The notes beneath the pieces were generated by a model. That model searched no databases. It saw only the letters and a program-made list of their open reading frames with translations, and had not been told where the DNA came from. The translations under genes were made by a program, and so were the position numbers. DNA of 52,855 nt from a virus: positions 1-52,855 of IMG/VR virus record IMGVR_UViG_3300036820_000025; one strand, written 5' to 3'. This document shows, one piece after another, positions 23,575-32,737 of the stretch (positions are counted from its first letter, which is position 1; each line of letters begins with the position of its first letter).

Positions 23575-24191
23575 CACGTATTGACCGAGCCGGAATTTCC
23601 TGTTACTGGCGTACTTCCGGCAGTATAACCTCCGGGCGGGTGCGTGTGCTGCAGGAAATCCACGCCGTCTATTGTGGTGTCTCCCCCGTTGCTCTTGATG
23701 TTGACCACGCCGGCAGCCACAACGTTTACCGTGGTGCCATCAACTTGCACGTAGCACGTGGGCGCGCCGTTCAGGAACCCGCCAAGGTACAGGCCGTCGG
23801 CCCAATCGTGCATGGCGTCGCTGCCCGGGTTGGCTTGCGCCTTGGAAGCCTTCACGAGCGAGATGTCACGGTCGCAGAATGCGCACATGCCGATGTCGCC
23901 CGCCTTGGGGTCCATGATGACCGCGGCCGGGCCGCCCTGCAGCCGGAAGTAAGGCACGTCGTACAGTGGGCCATGCGGCACCGGCTGCCCGCTGCCGGTA
24001 ACTTGATTGACGAGCGCCTGCACGGTCACGGTGCCCACGGGCGACACGCCGCCCGAGTTCGAGCACGCAATGACCTTGACGAGCTTCAATGTGTTGAGCT
24101 TCGCCAGCGCTTGAGCGATGACGAACAGCAGCACGTTGTAATCACTCGCCGCGGTGCCCGGCGTCTCGTTGCTTGTAAGAGTATCGGTCAT
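23574..24191 (-). CDS. Tail spike/puncturing protein (Gp138-N/gpV-like)
   Basis: The protein has 205 residues. The N-terminal OB-type domain carries PHGPLYDVPYFRLQGGPAAV and GDIGMCAFCDRDISLVK. The C-terminal part is a short beta-helix ending HTHPPGGYTAG. The HxH pair near the tip is the iron-binding apex seen in P2 gpV and phi92 gp138. It pierces the outer membrane on sheath contraction, which points to a Gram-negative host. Confidence 0.8.
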   Translation of the reverse strand: MTDTLTSNETPGTAASDYNVLLFVIAQALAKLNTLKLVKVIACSNSGGVSPVGTVTVQALVNQVTGSGQPVPHGPLYDVPYFRLQGGPAAVIMDPKAGDIGMCAFCDRDISLVKASKAQANPGSDAMHDWADGLYLGGFLNGAPTCYVQVDGTTVNVVAAGVVNIKSNGGDTTIDGVDFLQHTHPPGGYTAGSTPVTGNSGSVNT

Positions 24192-25105
24192 TGGCCGTAC
24201 TTGAACCCCGGCAGTGGCTGCAGGCGCATGGTGCTAAACCAAGGGCCATCGGGGAGCCCGGTCGCGAGATCGTGGTCGATGTTGATTATCTGCCACGTCC
24301 CGTTGACGTTGTACTGCGGGTTGTTACTGAGCTGCTGCGAGCCCTGAATTTTCGCTTGGCCGCCGTATACCAATGCCGGGTTGAACACGCACTGCGCGTT
24401 CACTATGTTGATGTCCTCAAAGCTCGGATAACCGACGAGCCCCGTCTGCGGCGAGAGCACGAACAGCGGCCGGTTGCGCGGGCTGCCGCTCGGCGTAATC
24501 TCGACCACGCCCGGTTGATCGGTGTACACCGCAATGCCGGCCTTTTTGCAGGCCGCCGCGAGCTGCTGCTTAGCTGTGCCCGGGAAGTAGGTCGAGCCGC
24601 TGAAAGTCTGCGAGACGCCCGTATTAACGAGCGCGCATGCCGGGCTGAGCTTTTGGCAGATGGCAGCAATTACCGTCGCCACATCGGCCGAGGGCGCGTA
24701 GCTCGTAGGCGTCGCCGGGTTGATCGCGTCAAACCCGAGCGTGAGCGCAACGAACCGCAAGCATACGTTCGGCAGGTCACTATAGTCGGGCAGCGTCGTG
24801 ACGAGTTGGCCTGCGAATATCGCTGACCATCCGGCGCCGCTGTTGGCTTCGATGACGACCGAGTTTCGCTGCGTGGTCAACACAAGCTGCGTCAGCGCTG
24901 TAAGCGCATTCATATCCGATTGCAACATGCCGTAGACGCGGCCCGCGACGGTCGGGAAAGCCGGCGGCGGCGGGAACGACATCTTGACCGCAGCGCGCAG
25001 CCCGGTAATGACGAGCGTGTTATTGGCGCCGCTGAACTTCGCGTTATTGGATAGCGTGAACGTGAATCGCAGTTGCTTTTTGGCGAAGGTCTGTGGGCCA
25101 CTCAT
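24188..25105 (-). CDS. Baseplate hub protein (gpD-like)
   Basis: The protein has 305 residues. The gene position between the spike and the baseplate plug and the content (SDMNALTALTQLVLT, then FAGQLVTTLPDYSDLPNVCLRF, QQLAAACKKAGIAVYTDQPG and IINIDHDLATGLPDGPW) fit the trimeric hub that caps the tube and holds the spike. Overlaps on both sides are 4 bp. Confidence 0.7.
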   Translation of the reverse strand: MSGPQTFAKKQLRFTFTLSNNAKFSGANNTLVITGLRAAVKMSFPPPPAFPTVAGRVYGMLQSDMNALTALTQLVLTTQRNSVVIEANSGAGWSAIFAGQLVTTLPDYSDLPNVCLRFVALTLGFDAINPATPTSYAPSADVATVIAAICQKLSPACALVNTGVSQTFSGSTYFPGTAKQQLAAACKKAGIAVYTDQPGVVEITPSGSPRNRPLFVLSPQTGLVGYPSFEDINIVNAQCVFNPALVYGGQAKIQGSQQLSNNPQYNVNGTWQIINIDHDLATGLPDGPWFSTMRLQPLPGFKYGQ

Positions 25106-25458
25106 TGCAGCACCGCGGCCAAGTCGCTGGCCTCAAGGTACAGCAGCACGTAACGCGAGCCGAGCCCGGCATACTGCGGGTCGCTCGTGCCCTGCGTATC
25201 CACGAACATAAAGTCGCCCACGAACCCGAGGTATTGCCGGTTGATGAGCAGACGCTTTTCGTTCAGGCACACGGCCGTAGTTGTCAGCGTCACGCCGTTA
25301 TAGCTGATGTCTGCATAGAGCTGCGCAGCCGTGGTGCTGAGTGTGGGGTCAGTCAGGTCATATCCGGTTTTCGTGTAAAACGATAGCGCGCACGACTGCC
25401 CGCCAAGCGTAATCTGCAGCGTCTGCGAAGGCACAGCGTTGAGAGGTATGGCTTGCAT
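25102..25458 (-). CDS. Baseplate plug-like protein (DUF6983 type)
   Basis: The protein has 118 residues, beginning MQAIPLNAVPSQTLQITLGG, then ADISYNGVTLTTTAVCLN and FMFVDTQGTSDPQYAGLGSRYVLLYLE. This is the pattern of the small beta-rich phage baseplate plug proteins encoded next to the hub. The name is assigned by eye. Confidence 0.65.
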   Translation of the reverse strand: MQAIPLNAVPSQTLQITLGGQSCALSFYTKTGYDLTDPTLSTTAAQLYADISYNGVTLTTTAVCLNEKRLLINRQYLGFVGDFMFVDTQGTSDPQYAGLGSRYVLLYLEASDLAAVLQ

Positions 25459-26156
25459 CAGTTGAACGTGTTGGTAATTGCAGTCTGCGCGGCTGCAGTC
25501 GCAGCGGCCGGAACGTTGGTCGAGGGCTGCACGTTCCCGAGCGATACCGAGGGGGTAGCGGCGGGGCTTTTGGCGTTGGTCGTGTCTGCGGTGCTGATGC
25601 TGTACTGCGCAGATACTTGGTTGATCTGCCGGAAAAATACATCGACCTCAATAAAGTACGCGCCCTCTTTGCTCCGGCGCACAAGTTCCGTGCGACGGAT
25701 GTTGCAATTGAGATAGGTTTTTTCGGGCGTCAGAATCGCATACAAATTTGTGTCGCCCGCTATGGCGTCAATGGCGTTCAGCATCTGCGTGCGATCCGCA
25801 AGGCTACCGCCTTTGTTGAGCCGCACCGACAGCTCGAACGGCAATGTTACTTTGTCGTAGCTCGCAAAGCCGCCATTCTGTAAAACGAAATCGGGCGTTT
25901 TCCACTCCTGCGATTGGTCGAATGCGTAGATACTGTCCGGCAACACCACGGGGTCGAGCCCCGCGGATAGATTGAAAATTCCCCACGAGGGCGGATTCAT
26001 GGCGGCAGCCGAGAGCAGCGCTTGTTGTTTCGTCGTCTGCGCGACGAGCTGCGTGTAGTTCGGGGGCTGATTCAACGCAATGCGAACGAGCTGCGGTACT
26101 CCGAGGAGCGCCGGCACGTTGGGGTATTGCGGTTTTGAGATGTTCGGCAGCGGCAT
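25458..26156 (-). CDS. Tail/baseplate protein between tape measure and plug
   Basis: The protein has 232 residues. The central WGIFNLSAGLDPVVLPDSIY and WKTPDFVLQNGGFASYDKVTLPFELSVRL blocks are typical of the conserved protein encoded after the tape measure in this myovirus type (a gp53-like tube initiator). The C-terminal 50 residues are Ala/Thr-rich. The exact role is inferred from gene order. Confidence 0.6.
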   Translation of the reverse strand: MPLPNISKPQYPNVPALLGVPQLVRIALNQPPNYTQLVAQTTKQQALLSAAAMNPPSWGIFNLSAGLDPVVLPDSIYAFDQSQEWKTPDFVLQNGGFASYDKVTLPFELSVRLNKGGSLADRTQMLNAIDAIAGDTNLYAILTPEKTYLNCNIRRTELVRRSKEGAYFIEVDVFFRQINQVSAQYSISTADTTNAKSPAATPSVSLGNVQPSTNVPAAATAAAQTAITNTFN

Positions 26157-27814
26157 CAGTTCATCCCCGAGTTAGCCTGCGCGATGACGCCCTTGCGCCG
26201 AATCGCCTCGGGTATCGTAGCAGCTATCCCGTTCGCGTCGGTCGCCTGCGTAACGATGTTGATATTGTCTATCTCAACGTTCGTGCCGCCCCCGCCCGTG
26301 GACGCCGTAAGAGCCCCTGCACCGGCTCGGCCGCCCGGGCCGGGCGCAGCAGAGGCCGACGACGCAAAGCCCGCATAGGCGCCCGCGTTGGGCATACCGC
26401 TGAGAATCCGCGGCACATACTGCAGCGTTTCGTCGGGCGCCGCGGTGCCGCCTTTTAGACGCTTGTCGAGGTTCCCCTGCCCGTCGTTGTAGGCCATCAG
26501 GGCAAGCATCATGTTGCCCTTGTAGACCTTCAGCAATCGCGACATCTCGCGGCCTGCGTCGTCAACGTCCTTGCCTTGGTCCTGCCCAGCATTCGGAAAA
26601 TACTGCGGCATGAGCTGCATTAGCCCCACGGCTCCGCGCTTCGACTTCGCGTTCGGGTTGAAGCTCGATTCAACGCGCGCGATGTTCTCAAGCAACCCCG
26701 TGGGCAAGCCGTATTTTTTCTCGGCTGAGCGGAACATCATTGTTTGCCGGGCGTCACCGTGAGATGGCGTACGACGCATGCTCTGCGTGGCATGGCTCCA
26801 TAGCTTCTCGACTGCATGCAATTGAAAATCAATCATGCCTTGCGTGTAATCGCCAAATCCTCGCAGCAAATGGCCGCCCGACAGATCATTGAGCGTTTTT
26901 GTGACGGCAGGCATTGTTTCGCCCACTACGTCTTTTTGCCACACGCCCCTAGCGGTGTTTTTCAGATTCGCCCACGCTCGCGAGGTAGCCTCGGCATTCT
27001 TGACCTTTTGGGCGTCAACCGCGTTGGTGCGTTCGGCCGCGCGTAGTATGTCCTCGCGCGCTTTGGCTTCCTGCACAACGTAGAGCTGCACAGCCGCGGC
27101 CGACAGCCCCATTTCTTCCATGTACTGCGCTTGGTCCTTGAGGCTCGCACCCGAGCGGCGCAGCGTGTCGCCGACATCTTTTAGAATCGCCATCGGGTCG
27201 CGGTCCTTGCCCGTCTTCGCATCGAATAGCCCGATGCCCTGCCGGCGAGCCCACGCGGCGAACGCATCAGGCGCGCCTATCCGTTGGCTGAACTGCGCGT
27301 GCGCGATTGTCTGCAGGTCGCGCGTCGCGTCCTCGGGTTTGCCTCCGACCTGCGAATATGCGTTGCCGAGCTTGCCGATAGTCTTTGGATCAACACCCAC
27401 GGTGGACGCAAACCGGCCTATATTGGCGAGGTTGCCCACGGTGTTGCCGTATTCGATAATCGCGCCCTTCAGCGTCTCGAAGCCAATAACCGCCGTGGCA
27501 GCCATGCGGCCAATCGACTTCAACCCGTCGATGGTCGCATCGGTATGTTTCTTTTGGTCGGCGGCGTCGCGGCGCGCCTGCTGCGATGCCTGCTGACGGC
27601 GCTTGCGCTCGGCCTCGGCCTCGACTTTGCGCGTCTTGGCGAGCTTAGCGCCGAGGTCGCCCGTTTTCTTGGTCGTCTGCTCCGCTGTGGTCGCGCCCGC
27701 AACGGTGCTTTTCTTCAGGTCCTCAGTGGCCTGTTTAGCGTCAGCCGCGCCCTTACGGAAGCCCTTGGAGTCGAGCCCGAGCGTAACTATCAGCGAGTCG
27801 ATAATCGTTGCCAT
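26156..27814 (-). CDS. Tape measure protein with lytic transglycosylase domain
   Basis: The protein has 552 residues. The N-terminal coiled-coil region (LDSKGFRKGAADAKQATEDLKK, then KARKVEAEAERKRR-like) is typical of tape measures. A transglycosylase-type domain near 355-450 has KKYGLPTGLLENIARVESSF (catalytic Glu), GAVGLMQLMPQYF and LMAYNDGQG. It sets tail length and opens the murein during DNA entry. 552 residues implies a short tail. Its ATG lies on the stop codon of the frameshifted chaperone product. Confidence 0.85.
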   Translation of the reverse strand: MATIIDSLIVTLGLDSKGFRKGAADAKQATEDLKKSTVAGATTAEQTTKKTGDLGAKLAKTRKVEAEAERKRRQQASQQARRDAADQKKHTDATIDGLKSIGRMAATAVIGFETLKGAIIEYGNTVGNLANIGRFASTVGVDPKTIGKLGNAYSQVGGKPEDATRDLQTIAHAQFSQRIGAPDAFAAWARRQGIGLFDAKTGKDRDPMAILKDVGDTLRRSGASLKDQAQYMEEMGLSAAAVQLYVVQEAKAREDILRAAERTNAVDAQKVKNAEATSRAWANLKNTARGVWQKDVVGETMPAVTKTLNDLSGGHLLRGFGDYTQGMIDFQLHAVEKLWSHATQSMRRTPSHGDARQTMMFRSAEKKYGLPTGLLENIARVESSFNPNAKSKRGAVGLMQLMPQYFPNAGQDQGKDVDDAGREMSRLLKVYKGNMMLALMAYNDGQGNLDKRLKGGTAAPDETLQYVPRILSGMPNAGAYAGFASSASAAPGPGGRAGAGALTASTGGGGTNVEIDNINIVTQATDANGIAATIPEAIRRKGVIAQANSGMN

Positions 27815-28418
27815 CAGCTCGGCCGTTCATTGTGGGCGTCAACTGCGACGACTTCCAAAAGGTCGTATGCGTCCTGCGTACCATACACGGTCTGTAACTC
27901 TACGAGCGACGCAACGCCCGCCGATACCAGCCGCCCAACGACTCTAGGAACGTTGGCGTATTCGACGGCTTTTCGCCGTTTTCCCCCTCCGTGGATGTAC
28001 CCGAAGTCGGGGGCGCGTCGGGCACGGAAAAACCTAGATGCAGCTCGAACACAGCGAGGCGTAGCGACAGGCGCGTGGTTACCTCCTCAATCTGTGAGTT
28101 GTTGCCCGTCATCAGCTCCTGCGGCGCTATACGCGCGTCTGCGGGCTGATACTGCACGCAGGTAAACATCTCCTCAAGGAGCGGCTGTGCGGTCTCCCAC
28201 GAGAGGCCGCCGAGCGCAGACACGCCGATAGCCGCAATGCTCGCCATGCCGGCGTGCAGCGCATCCTCGGAGATGACCGCACCGGATTGGATGAGGGCGA
28301 GCAGGGCGCGAATCGCCCAGCGCTCGGCTTGGTCCGCCGGGAGTTCCGTGATAAGGAACGACTTACCCTTATCTCGACCCTCGGCGGTAATCGTTACCCG
28401 CTTTGTCTTTCGTCCCAT
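27814..28418 (-). CDS. Frameshifted tail assembly chaperone product (-1)
   Basis: After the first part of the 27900-28418 gene, a -1 shift opens a second frame encoding SAGVASLVELQTVYGTQDAYDLLEVVAVDAH..., a pattern typical of the second half of tail chaperones. This frame has no start of its own. It is open from at least 28010 and ends in a TGA that shares its A with the tape-measure ATG. Candidate slip sites on the minus strand are CGAAAAG (27975-27969) and the run GGGGGAAAAC (27987-27978); neither is a perfect XXXYYYZ heptamer. A G/GT-type frameshift is usual at this gene position. Confidence 0.6.
27900..28418 (-). CDS. Tail assembly chaperone (G-type)
   Basis: The protein has 172 residues (KTKRVTITAEGRDKGKSFLITELPADQAERWAIRALLALIQ and onward). 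It lies between the tube (28434) and tape measure, the standard place for the tail chaperone. It would bind the tape measure while the tube polymerises. The C-terminal 45 residues (DAPPTSGTSTEGENGEKPS) are low complexity and contain the slip region. The gap 27815-27899 is filled by the -1 frame product. Confidence 0.75.
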   Translation of the reverse strand: MGRKTKRVTITAEGRDKGKSFLITELPADQAERWAIRALLALIQSGAVISEDALHAGMASIAAIGVSALGGLSWETAQPLLEEMFTCVQYQPADARIAPQELMTGNNSQIEEVTTRLSLRLAVFELHLGFSVPDAPPTSGTSTEGENGEKPSNTPTFLESLGGWYRRALRRS

Positions 28419-28433
28419 ACATGCGTGCGCTTG

Positions 28434-28865
28434 TTAGATCGGTGTGGTTGTGATGTCCTGAAACCCGATTGAGTACGACTGAGGGTCGAGTACCTTTTTG
28501 GCGTCGGGCAGCGCCTTGAAATTCTTCAGCCATCCCGTTGTGAGATGGTATGCCTTGCCGATGCTCGGGAGCACCACAGTAAGCGAGCAGGCGAATTTTT
28601 CCTTGGCCTGATTCTCAGCCTGCCCCCAAATATCGAACGCGGCCACGCTCGATGAGTCGGGCTGAAACGTGATGTGGAACGGCTTCTCGTTGGGCGTGAA
28701 GCCTGCCGACAGAACGCCATCGACGCCCATGCGGGTCTCTGCCGTGTCGTATGCGTCCTGCGTAAACGCATCGTCGGCAGCGAAGCCCTGCAACTGCACG
28801 GAAGTCGGGAACACGCCCGGTACGCTGAGGAATACCTGCGAGTTCGCTGATGTGATCGTGGGCAT
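28434..28865 (-). CDS. Tail tube protein (DUF3277 type)
   Basis: The protein has 143 residues. TITSANSQVFLSVPGVFPT at the start, then TRMGVDGVLSAGFTPNEKPFHITFQPDSSS and a C-terminal PQSYSIGFQDITTTPI fit DUF3277, the inner tube of contractile tails. It lies next to the sheath gene, as expected. Confidence 0.8.
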   Translation of the reverse strand: MPTITSANSQVFLSVPGVFPTSVQLQGFAADDAFTQDAYDTAETRMGVDGVLSAGFTPNEKPFHITFQPDSSSVAAFDIWGQAENQAKEKFACSLTVVLPSIGKAYHLTTGWLKNFKALPDAKKVLDPQSYSIGFQDITTTPI

Positions 28866-28883
28866 GTGCTATCGCCTCGGGAG

Positions 28884-30644
28884 TTACTGAACGTCGATGC
28901 TGGCGAGCTGGACCTGTTGAATCGAGCCGCCGTCGGTGTACCAAAAGGTCATGGGCGGCGACGTGCGATTGCCGCGCGTCTGCGCATTCGCCGGCAGAAT
29001 CTGCAGGTACCAGCCGGTTTGCGCGATGGTCTGCGCCGCAGTGCTGTTGCCCGCGGCCGTGTTGATCTGCTGAATTTGCGACTGCGACAACGCAACGCCC
29101 GGCTGTATCGCGCCGAAATTCAGAAACTGCGTGATAGGGTCGAGCAATGCGGCGCGCAGCCCGGCATAGCCCGAGCTGTTGTACGGCAGGCTCTTGACCG
29201 ATGTCAGATACGACATGATGGCGAGCTGAAACGCCGAGTTCATGAGGATTTGGTCGATGTACGCATCGGCCCATTTCCACGGTCCCGGCATCGAGCCCGG
29301 ATACTCGAACGTGAACTGCTGATTTGCAGTCCCATACGTGCCGTAATAGTTGTAACCGTTCGACTGCAGATTTGCGGCCGTGGTCGCGTCGGTCACGTCC
29401 GCGGCGAGCCCGGCAGTGCTCGTCTTGAACGCGAAGGTAATGCGGCCCTGCGTCTCGTTCACGTCGATGCACGCAGCGCAGCCCATGACGAACGCGGCGC
29501 CCGCGCCGCTCTGCAGGTCATAGCGCACATACGTACCGTTGTAGCCGGCGGCCTTCACCGCGGAGCCGAAGCAATCGGTAAGGTTCGCCGTCTGCCCGGG
29601 GGCCTTGTTCGGGTCCCATCCTACGTACGTGAACCGCTCCTGACCGGCCGGGCTCGCCGCGGAGGTCCACGCGCTGAATGCGAGCTTGTTCGTGTAGACG
29701 CCCGGCTCGTCGGGGTCGTCCACAGTGGCAAAGGTCACCCAATTCTGCGTGGACGCCACAACGCCGTTCATGGCGCCGGCTGGCGTGGCCGCTGCGGCGC
29801 CAATCGACTGCACCGCACCCGTGGCCGAGGTCAGCAGCACATCGGCCGACAGCGTGCCCGTGGCGAAGCCTACGGAGCTATTCGCCCCCGTGCTGCCGCT
29901 CTCGACGACGAACGCATTGCGGAGCGCATCATATGTGACGGTCGCATCGCTCGACACCGTGACGGCCTCGGCCTCGGACACCGTAGCCGTGGCGTTCTGG
30001 CTCAGCGTCACCGTGCCGACGCCTGATTCCGTGGTGTAGGTGCCAAACGCCGTAATCGTAGTTGCGGCCGGAATGTCCGTGCCGACCACAACGTCGCCGA
30101 TGTGCAGCTCGCCCGAGACGGTCGAGGCAACGGTCATCGTCGGCGTGGCCGTGACGAGGGTCGCCGTACCGCTGAAAATGCCGCCGGTCGTCTGCAGGGC
30201 GGTCTGAATCAGGGCCGCCGCGTTGCTCTGCGAGGTCGCGCCGGCAAGATTGATCGCGGCCGAGGTTACCTCGGCGCCGTCAATGTCGATGATGAGGTCG
30301 CCCGAGTAACCCACGAGCACCGACAGCGCCGGCAGCTCGCCCGAGCGCAGGTACGCGGACGCCGCGGCGTCGTTGTACTGATAGAAATACAGCACGCCCG
30401 GGAGCTGATTTGCCCCGTTAAAGCCGCTGAAATACTGCTCGGCTAGGGTCGCCTGAATCGAATTCGCCCCGTACCAGTCCTCGACAGCGAGCAGATTCGG
30501 GAACCCTTGCGCAACCCCGATTGGGATTGAGGTATCGCCGCTGTTATCCACGAGTACGCCGTTAGGCGACAGGGGATTGCCGCCCGCGCCAAGTACGCTC
30601 GGGATGGCGCTGACAATCTGACTCGCGGGGATGGACTGAATCAT
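28884..30644 (-). CDS. Contractile tail sheath protein (DUF3383 type)
   Basis: The protein has 586 residues. QLPGVLYFYQYNDAAAS, then SAWTSAASPAGQERFTYVGWDP, GRITFAFKTSTAGLAADVTD and FLNFGAIQPGVALSQSQIQQI are DUF3383 features. A segment near 165-235 (TVSGELHIGDVVVGTDIPAATTI, then GVGTVTLSQNATATVSEAEAVTV) is an inserted small domain that also occurs in baseplate J and the cement protein. The sheath contracts to drive the tube through the cell wall. A 61-bp gap to the next gene holds no recognised feature. Confidence 0.85.
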   Translation of the reverse strand: MIQSIPASQIVSAIPSVLGAGGNPLSPNGVLVDNSGDTSIPIGVAQGFPNLLAVEDWYGANSIQATLAEQYFSGFNGANQLPGVLYFYQYNDAAASAYLRSGELPALSVLVGYSGDLIIDIDGAEVTSAAINLAGATSQSNAAALIQTALQTTGGIFSGTATLVTATPTMTVASTVSGELHIGDVVVGTDIPAATTITAFGTYTTESGVGTVTLSQNATATVSEAEAVTVSSDATVTYDALRNAFVVESGSTGANSSVGFATGTLSADVLLTSATGAVQSIGAAAATPAGAMNGVVASTQNWVTFATVDDPDEPGVYTNKLAFSAWTSAASPAGQERFTYVGWDPNKAPGQTANLTDCFGSAVKAAGYNGTYVRYDLQSGAGAAFVMGCAACIDVNETQGRITFAFKTSTAGLAADVTDATTAANLQSNGYNYYGTYGTANQQFTFEYPGSMPGPWKWADAYIDQILMNSAFQLAIMSYLTSVKSLPYNSSGYAGLRAALLDPITQFLNFGAIQPGVALSQSQIQQINTAAGNSTAAQTIAQTGWYLQILPANAQTRGNRTSPPMTFWYTDGGSIQQVQLASIDVQ

Positions 30645-30705
30645 GGCGTGGGGGCTCCGGCTGCTTGCCCCGCGAGTATATGTCGAATCGCCGGATTATG
30701 CCAAA

Positions 30706-31245
30706 TTAGGTCGGCGGGTATGCCTCATCGACGTTCACAAGCACGACCTCGGCCTCGGCCATGAACTGCTGCGAAATGGTCGTGACGGGGTTGTACTGCA
30801 GGATCGCGCCCACAATCCAACGCTGCTCGTACTGCTCCTCGGAGTCGTCGAGCGGGGCAAGAATCGGCTCCTCAGCGTACAGCGGGGCGCATGTTGGCAG
30901 CAGCGCCTCGACTCCGGCCGAGTCTTTCAGCACCGTGGACAGCATCGTCGCCCAATCGCCGGCCGAGGCGCCGTAGCAATCGAGCTGCATGCGTATCTCG
31001 GTGCCCTGCTCAAGCTGTAGGGTCGTCGGCGCCGGGTTCGTGGTGTCCCACGTGTCGATATTGTAACGCAGGCGCTTGGTGCGCGTGACCGTCATCGACA
31101 CATAGCCCGGCGAGGCCGGCGGCATCGCGGCACGATTCGGCAAACCCTGAATAACGACGCTGCTGTCGAGCCCGGTTACTGCGGCCACAAACGGCTGCAC
31201 GGCCTCGTAGAGCTGCTGCAGAGTAATGCTGACGCTGTAAGTCAT
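30706..31245 (-). CDS. LIC_12616-type tail terminator/completion protein
   Basis: The protein has 179 residues from ATG 31245, which overlaps the upstream stop (ATGA). It has SITLQQLYEAVQPFVAAVTG, then MTVTRTKRLRYNIDTWD, then GTEIRMQLDCYGASAGDWATML. Genes of this family sit before the sheath in many myoviruses and are thought to cap the tail. Confidence 0.7.
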   Translation of the reverse strand: MTYSVSITLQQLYEAVQPFVAAVTGLDSSVVIQGLPNRAAMPPASPGYVSMTVTRTKRLRYNIDTWDTTNPAPTTLQLEQGTEIRMQLDCYGASAGDWATMLSTVLKDSAGVEALLPTCAPLYAEEPILAPLDDSEEQYEQRWIVGAILQYNPVTTISQQFMAEAEVVLVNVDEAYPPT

Positions 31246-31667
31246 GGGTTCGCCGGGTCGAGCTGCAGCGTCACGATAACACGGCACCACGCAAGGCCAC
31301 CGTTGCCGGCGGTCCAAGGCTCATCGACTTTGGTCACGAGCCACGTGCGCGGCGAGCCGTTCGGGTACTGTGGGAACACGAGCTTGTCGCCGCCTTTCGA
31401 TTCCACGCGGTTGATTGCATCGGGCGCACCGTACATATACACCGCGCGGAACACCCCCTGCGCCTGCAGGAAATTGTACTTGCGCAGGTCCTGCCCGGTC
31501 ACAGCCTGAACCTGCGCATTCAACGTCACGGGCGCCGCGTATGCCGCCGTTTGCTTCCCGCCGGTCGCCGTCGTCGCGCCCATGCTCACGTACCACTGCA
31601 CGGGAATATCGGGGTTCACGGTGTTGATGGCGCCGCGCACGAGCCCGTGTAGATTGCCGATGCCCAT
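31242..31667 (-). CDS. Head-tail connector/neck protein
   Basis: The protein has 141 residues (VNPDIPVQWYVSMGATTATGG, then LNAQVQAVTGQDLRKYNFLQAQGVFRAVYMYGA). The pattern is that of a conserved neck-region protein in this phage type. The role as connector is inferred from position between the gp10-like protein and the tail terminator. Confidence 0.6.
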   Translation of the reverse strand: MGIGNLHGLVRGAINTVNPDIPVQWYVSMGATTATGGKQTAAYAAPVTLNAQVQAVTGQDLRKYNFLQAQGVFRAVYMYGAPDAINRVESKGGDKLVFPQYPNGSPRTWLVTKVDEPWTAGNGGLAWCRVIVTLQLDPANP

Positions 31668-32230
31668 TACTTCACAACCTCATAATCGACATTGCGCTGC
31701 ATGACGTCGCTGTCGATGAGCCCTTTATTGAAGCCCTTAATTTCCACGGTCAGCGGCGCATTGTCAGACGGCCAATCAACGATGGCTTTTACAATTTGGT
31801 CCTTGATGCGCTCGCCCATTGCTCGCAACACGGTCTGTGTGTTGTAGCCCATTGCTTTGGCGATCTTTCCTAGGTCCTCGCCCCACGCGGGCGACTTATC
31901 GCGCACAGTGTTGCTGAAAAAAGGCCGCGCGGGCGAGCGCGCAGTACCGAAGTTATTCCAGAACGCAACCTGTGCAACGGGAAGCGGAGCACCCGAGAGT
32001 GGCAGCCGCATTTGCGGAGATGGCGCGCCCGGAGCTTTGGCGCCGGGCTTCCTCGGCCCCATGATGCTGGCCTTGAATTTCGCGACGCCTTTCAAAAATC
32101 GTTCGGTGCCGTTCTCAACCGGGTACATCGCCGATTCAAGGAACCCTACGCGCACAGTGCCCGAGGTCATTTTGCGGGCCATGTCGCCGAGCTTGAGTTC
32201 GAGCCGGCGCCCGCCGGACCCCGAGGCCAT
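31667..32230 (-). CDS. HK97 gp10/virion morphogenesis-like tail completion protein
   Basis: The protein has 187 residues. VAFWNNFGTARSPARPFFSNTVRDKSPAW is the conserved core (N.fGt...PaRPFf) of tail-completion proteins. The C-terminal IKDQIVKAIVDWPSDNAPLT supports the same family. It joins the tail to the head. Confidence 0.75.
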   Translation of the reverse strand: MASGSGGRRLELKLGDMARKMTSGTVRVGFLESAMYPVENGTERFLKGVAKFKASIMGPRKPGAKAPGAPSPQMRLPLSGAPLPVAQVAFWNNFGTARSPARPFFSNTVRDKSPAWGEDLGKIAKAMGYNTQTVLRAMGERIKDQIVKAIVDWPSDNAPLTVEIKGFNKGLIDSDVMQRNVDYEVVK

Positions 32231-32733
32231 CAGCCTACGCCATCGTCAAAAAACGAGAAGCCCGGGCCATTCGGCCCATATGACGGTGCAGCAGTGTAGA
32301 ACGCCATGCGATAGGCCATCGTCTGCTGCCAGAACTTCGCGCCGTACTTGGTCTGTATGTAGTAAGCCTCGCTCTGCGACACCTCCGAGCTGTACTCGGC
32401 GCTCACAGATACCGAGCCCTCGGCAGCGTTCGCCACGCGGCCCACGATGCCCTGCGGCGGCGTCACGTTGCCGGCGCCGTCGTTCGTGCCGAAGTCGATA
32501 GCGCACACGTGAGCCGTGAGCGTATAGAGCAGGATCAACCGCTTGTTGGCGTCCTGCACGGCCGAGCCGCACGTGTTGTCGAGCAGGAGCTGCGCGTCGT
32601 TGAACGCTGTCAGCATATTCGCGTTGGTCAGCCCCGCAAACTCGGGCCACAACGCCACGAACTCAGGCGCAGAGAACTGAACGATTCCCCGCGTGACCGG
32701 AGGGCATGGCGAAGGGCACGAGACTACGGGCAC
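32230..32733 (-). CDS. DUF4054 head-tail adaptor protein
   Basis: FSAPEFVALWPEFAGLTNANMLTAFNDAQLLLDN and LLYTLTAHVCAIDFG, then YYIQTKYGAKFWQQT are DUF4054 features; the family is a gp6-like head completion protein. The start is uncertain: GTG 32733 follows the upstream stop by 4 bp, while ATG 32775 would overlap the upstream gene by 38 bp. I prefer the GTG. Confidence 0.75.
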   Translation of the reverse strand: MPVVSCPSPCPPVTRGIVQFSAPEFVALWPEFAGLTNANMLTAFNDAQLLLDNTCGSAVQDANKRLILLYTLTAHVCAIDFGTNDGAGNVTPPQGIVGRVANAAEGSVSVSAEYSSEVSQSEAYYIQTKYGAKFWQQTMAYRMAFYTAAPSYGPNGPGFSFFDDGVG

Positions 32734-32737
32734 GGCT

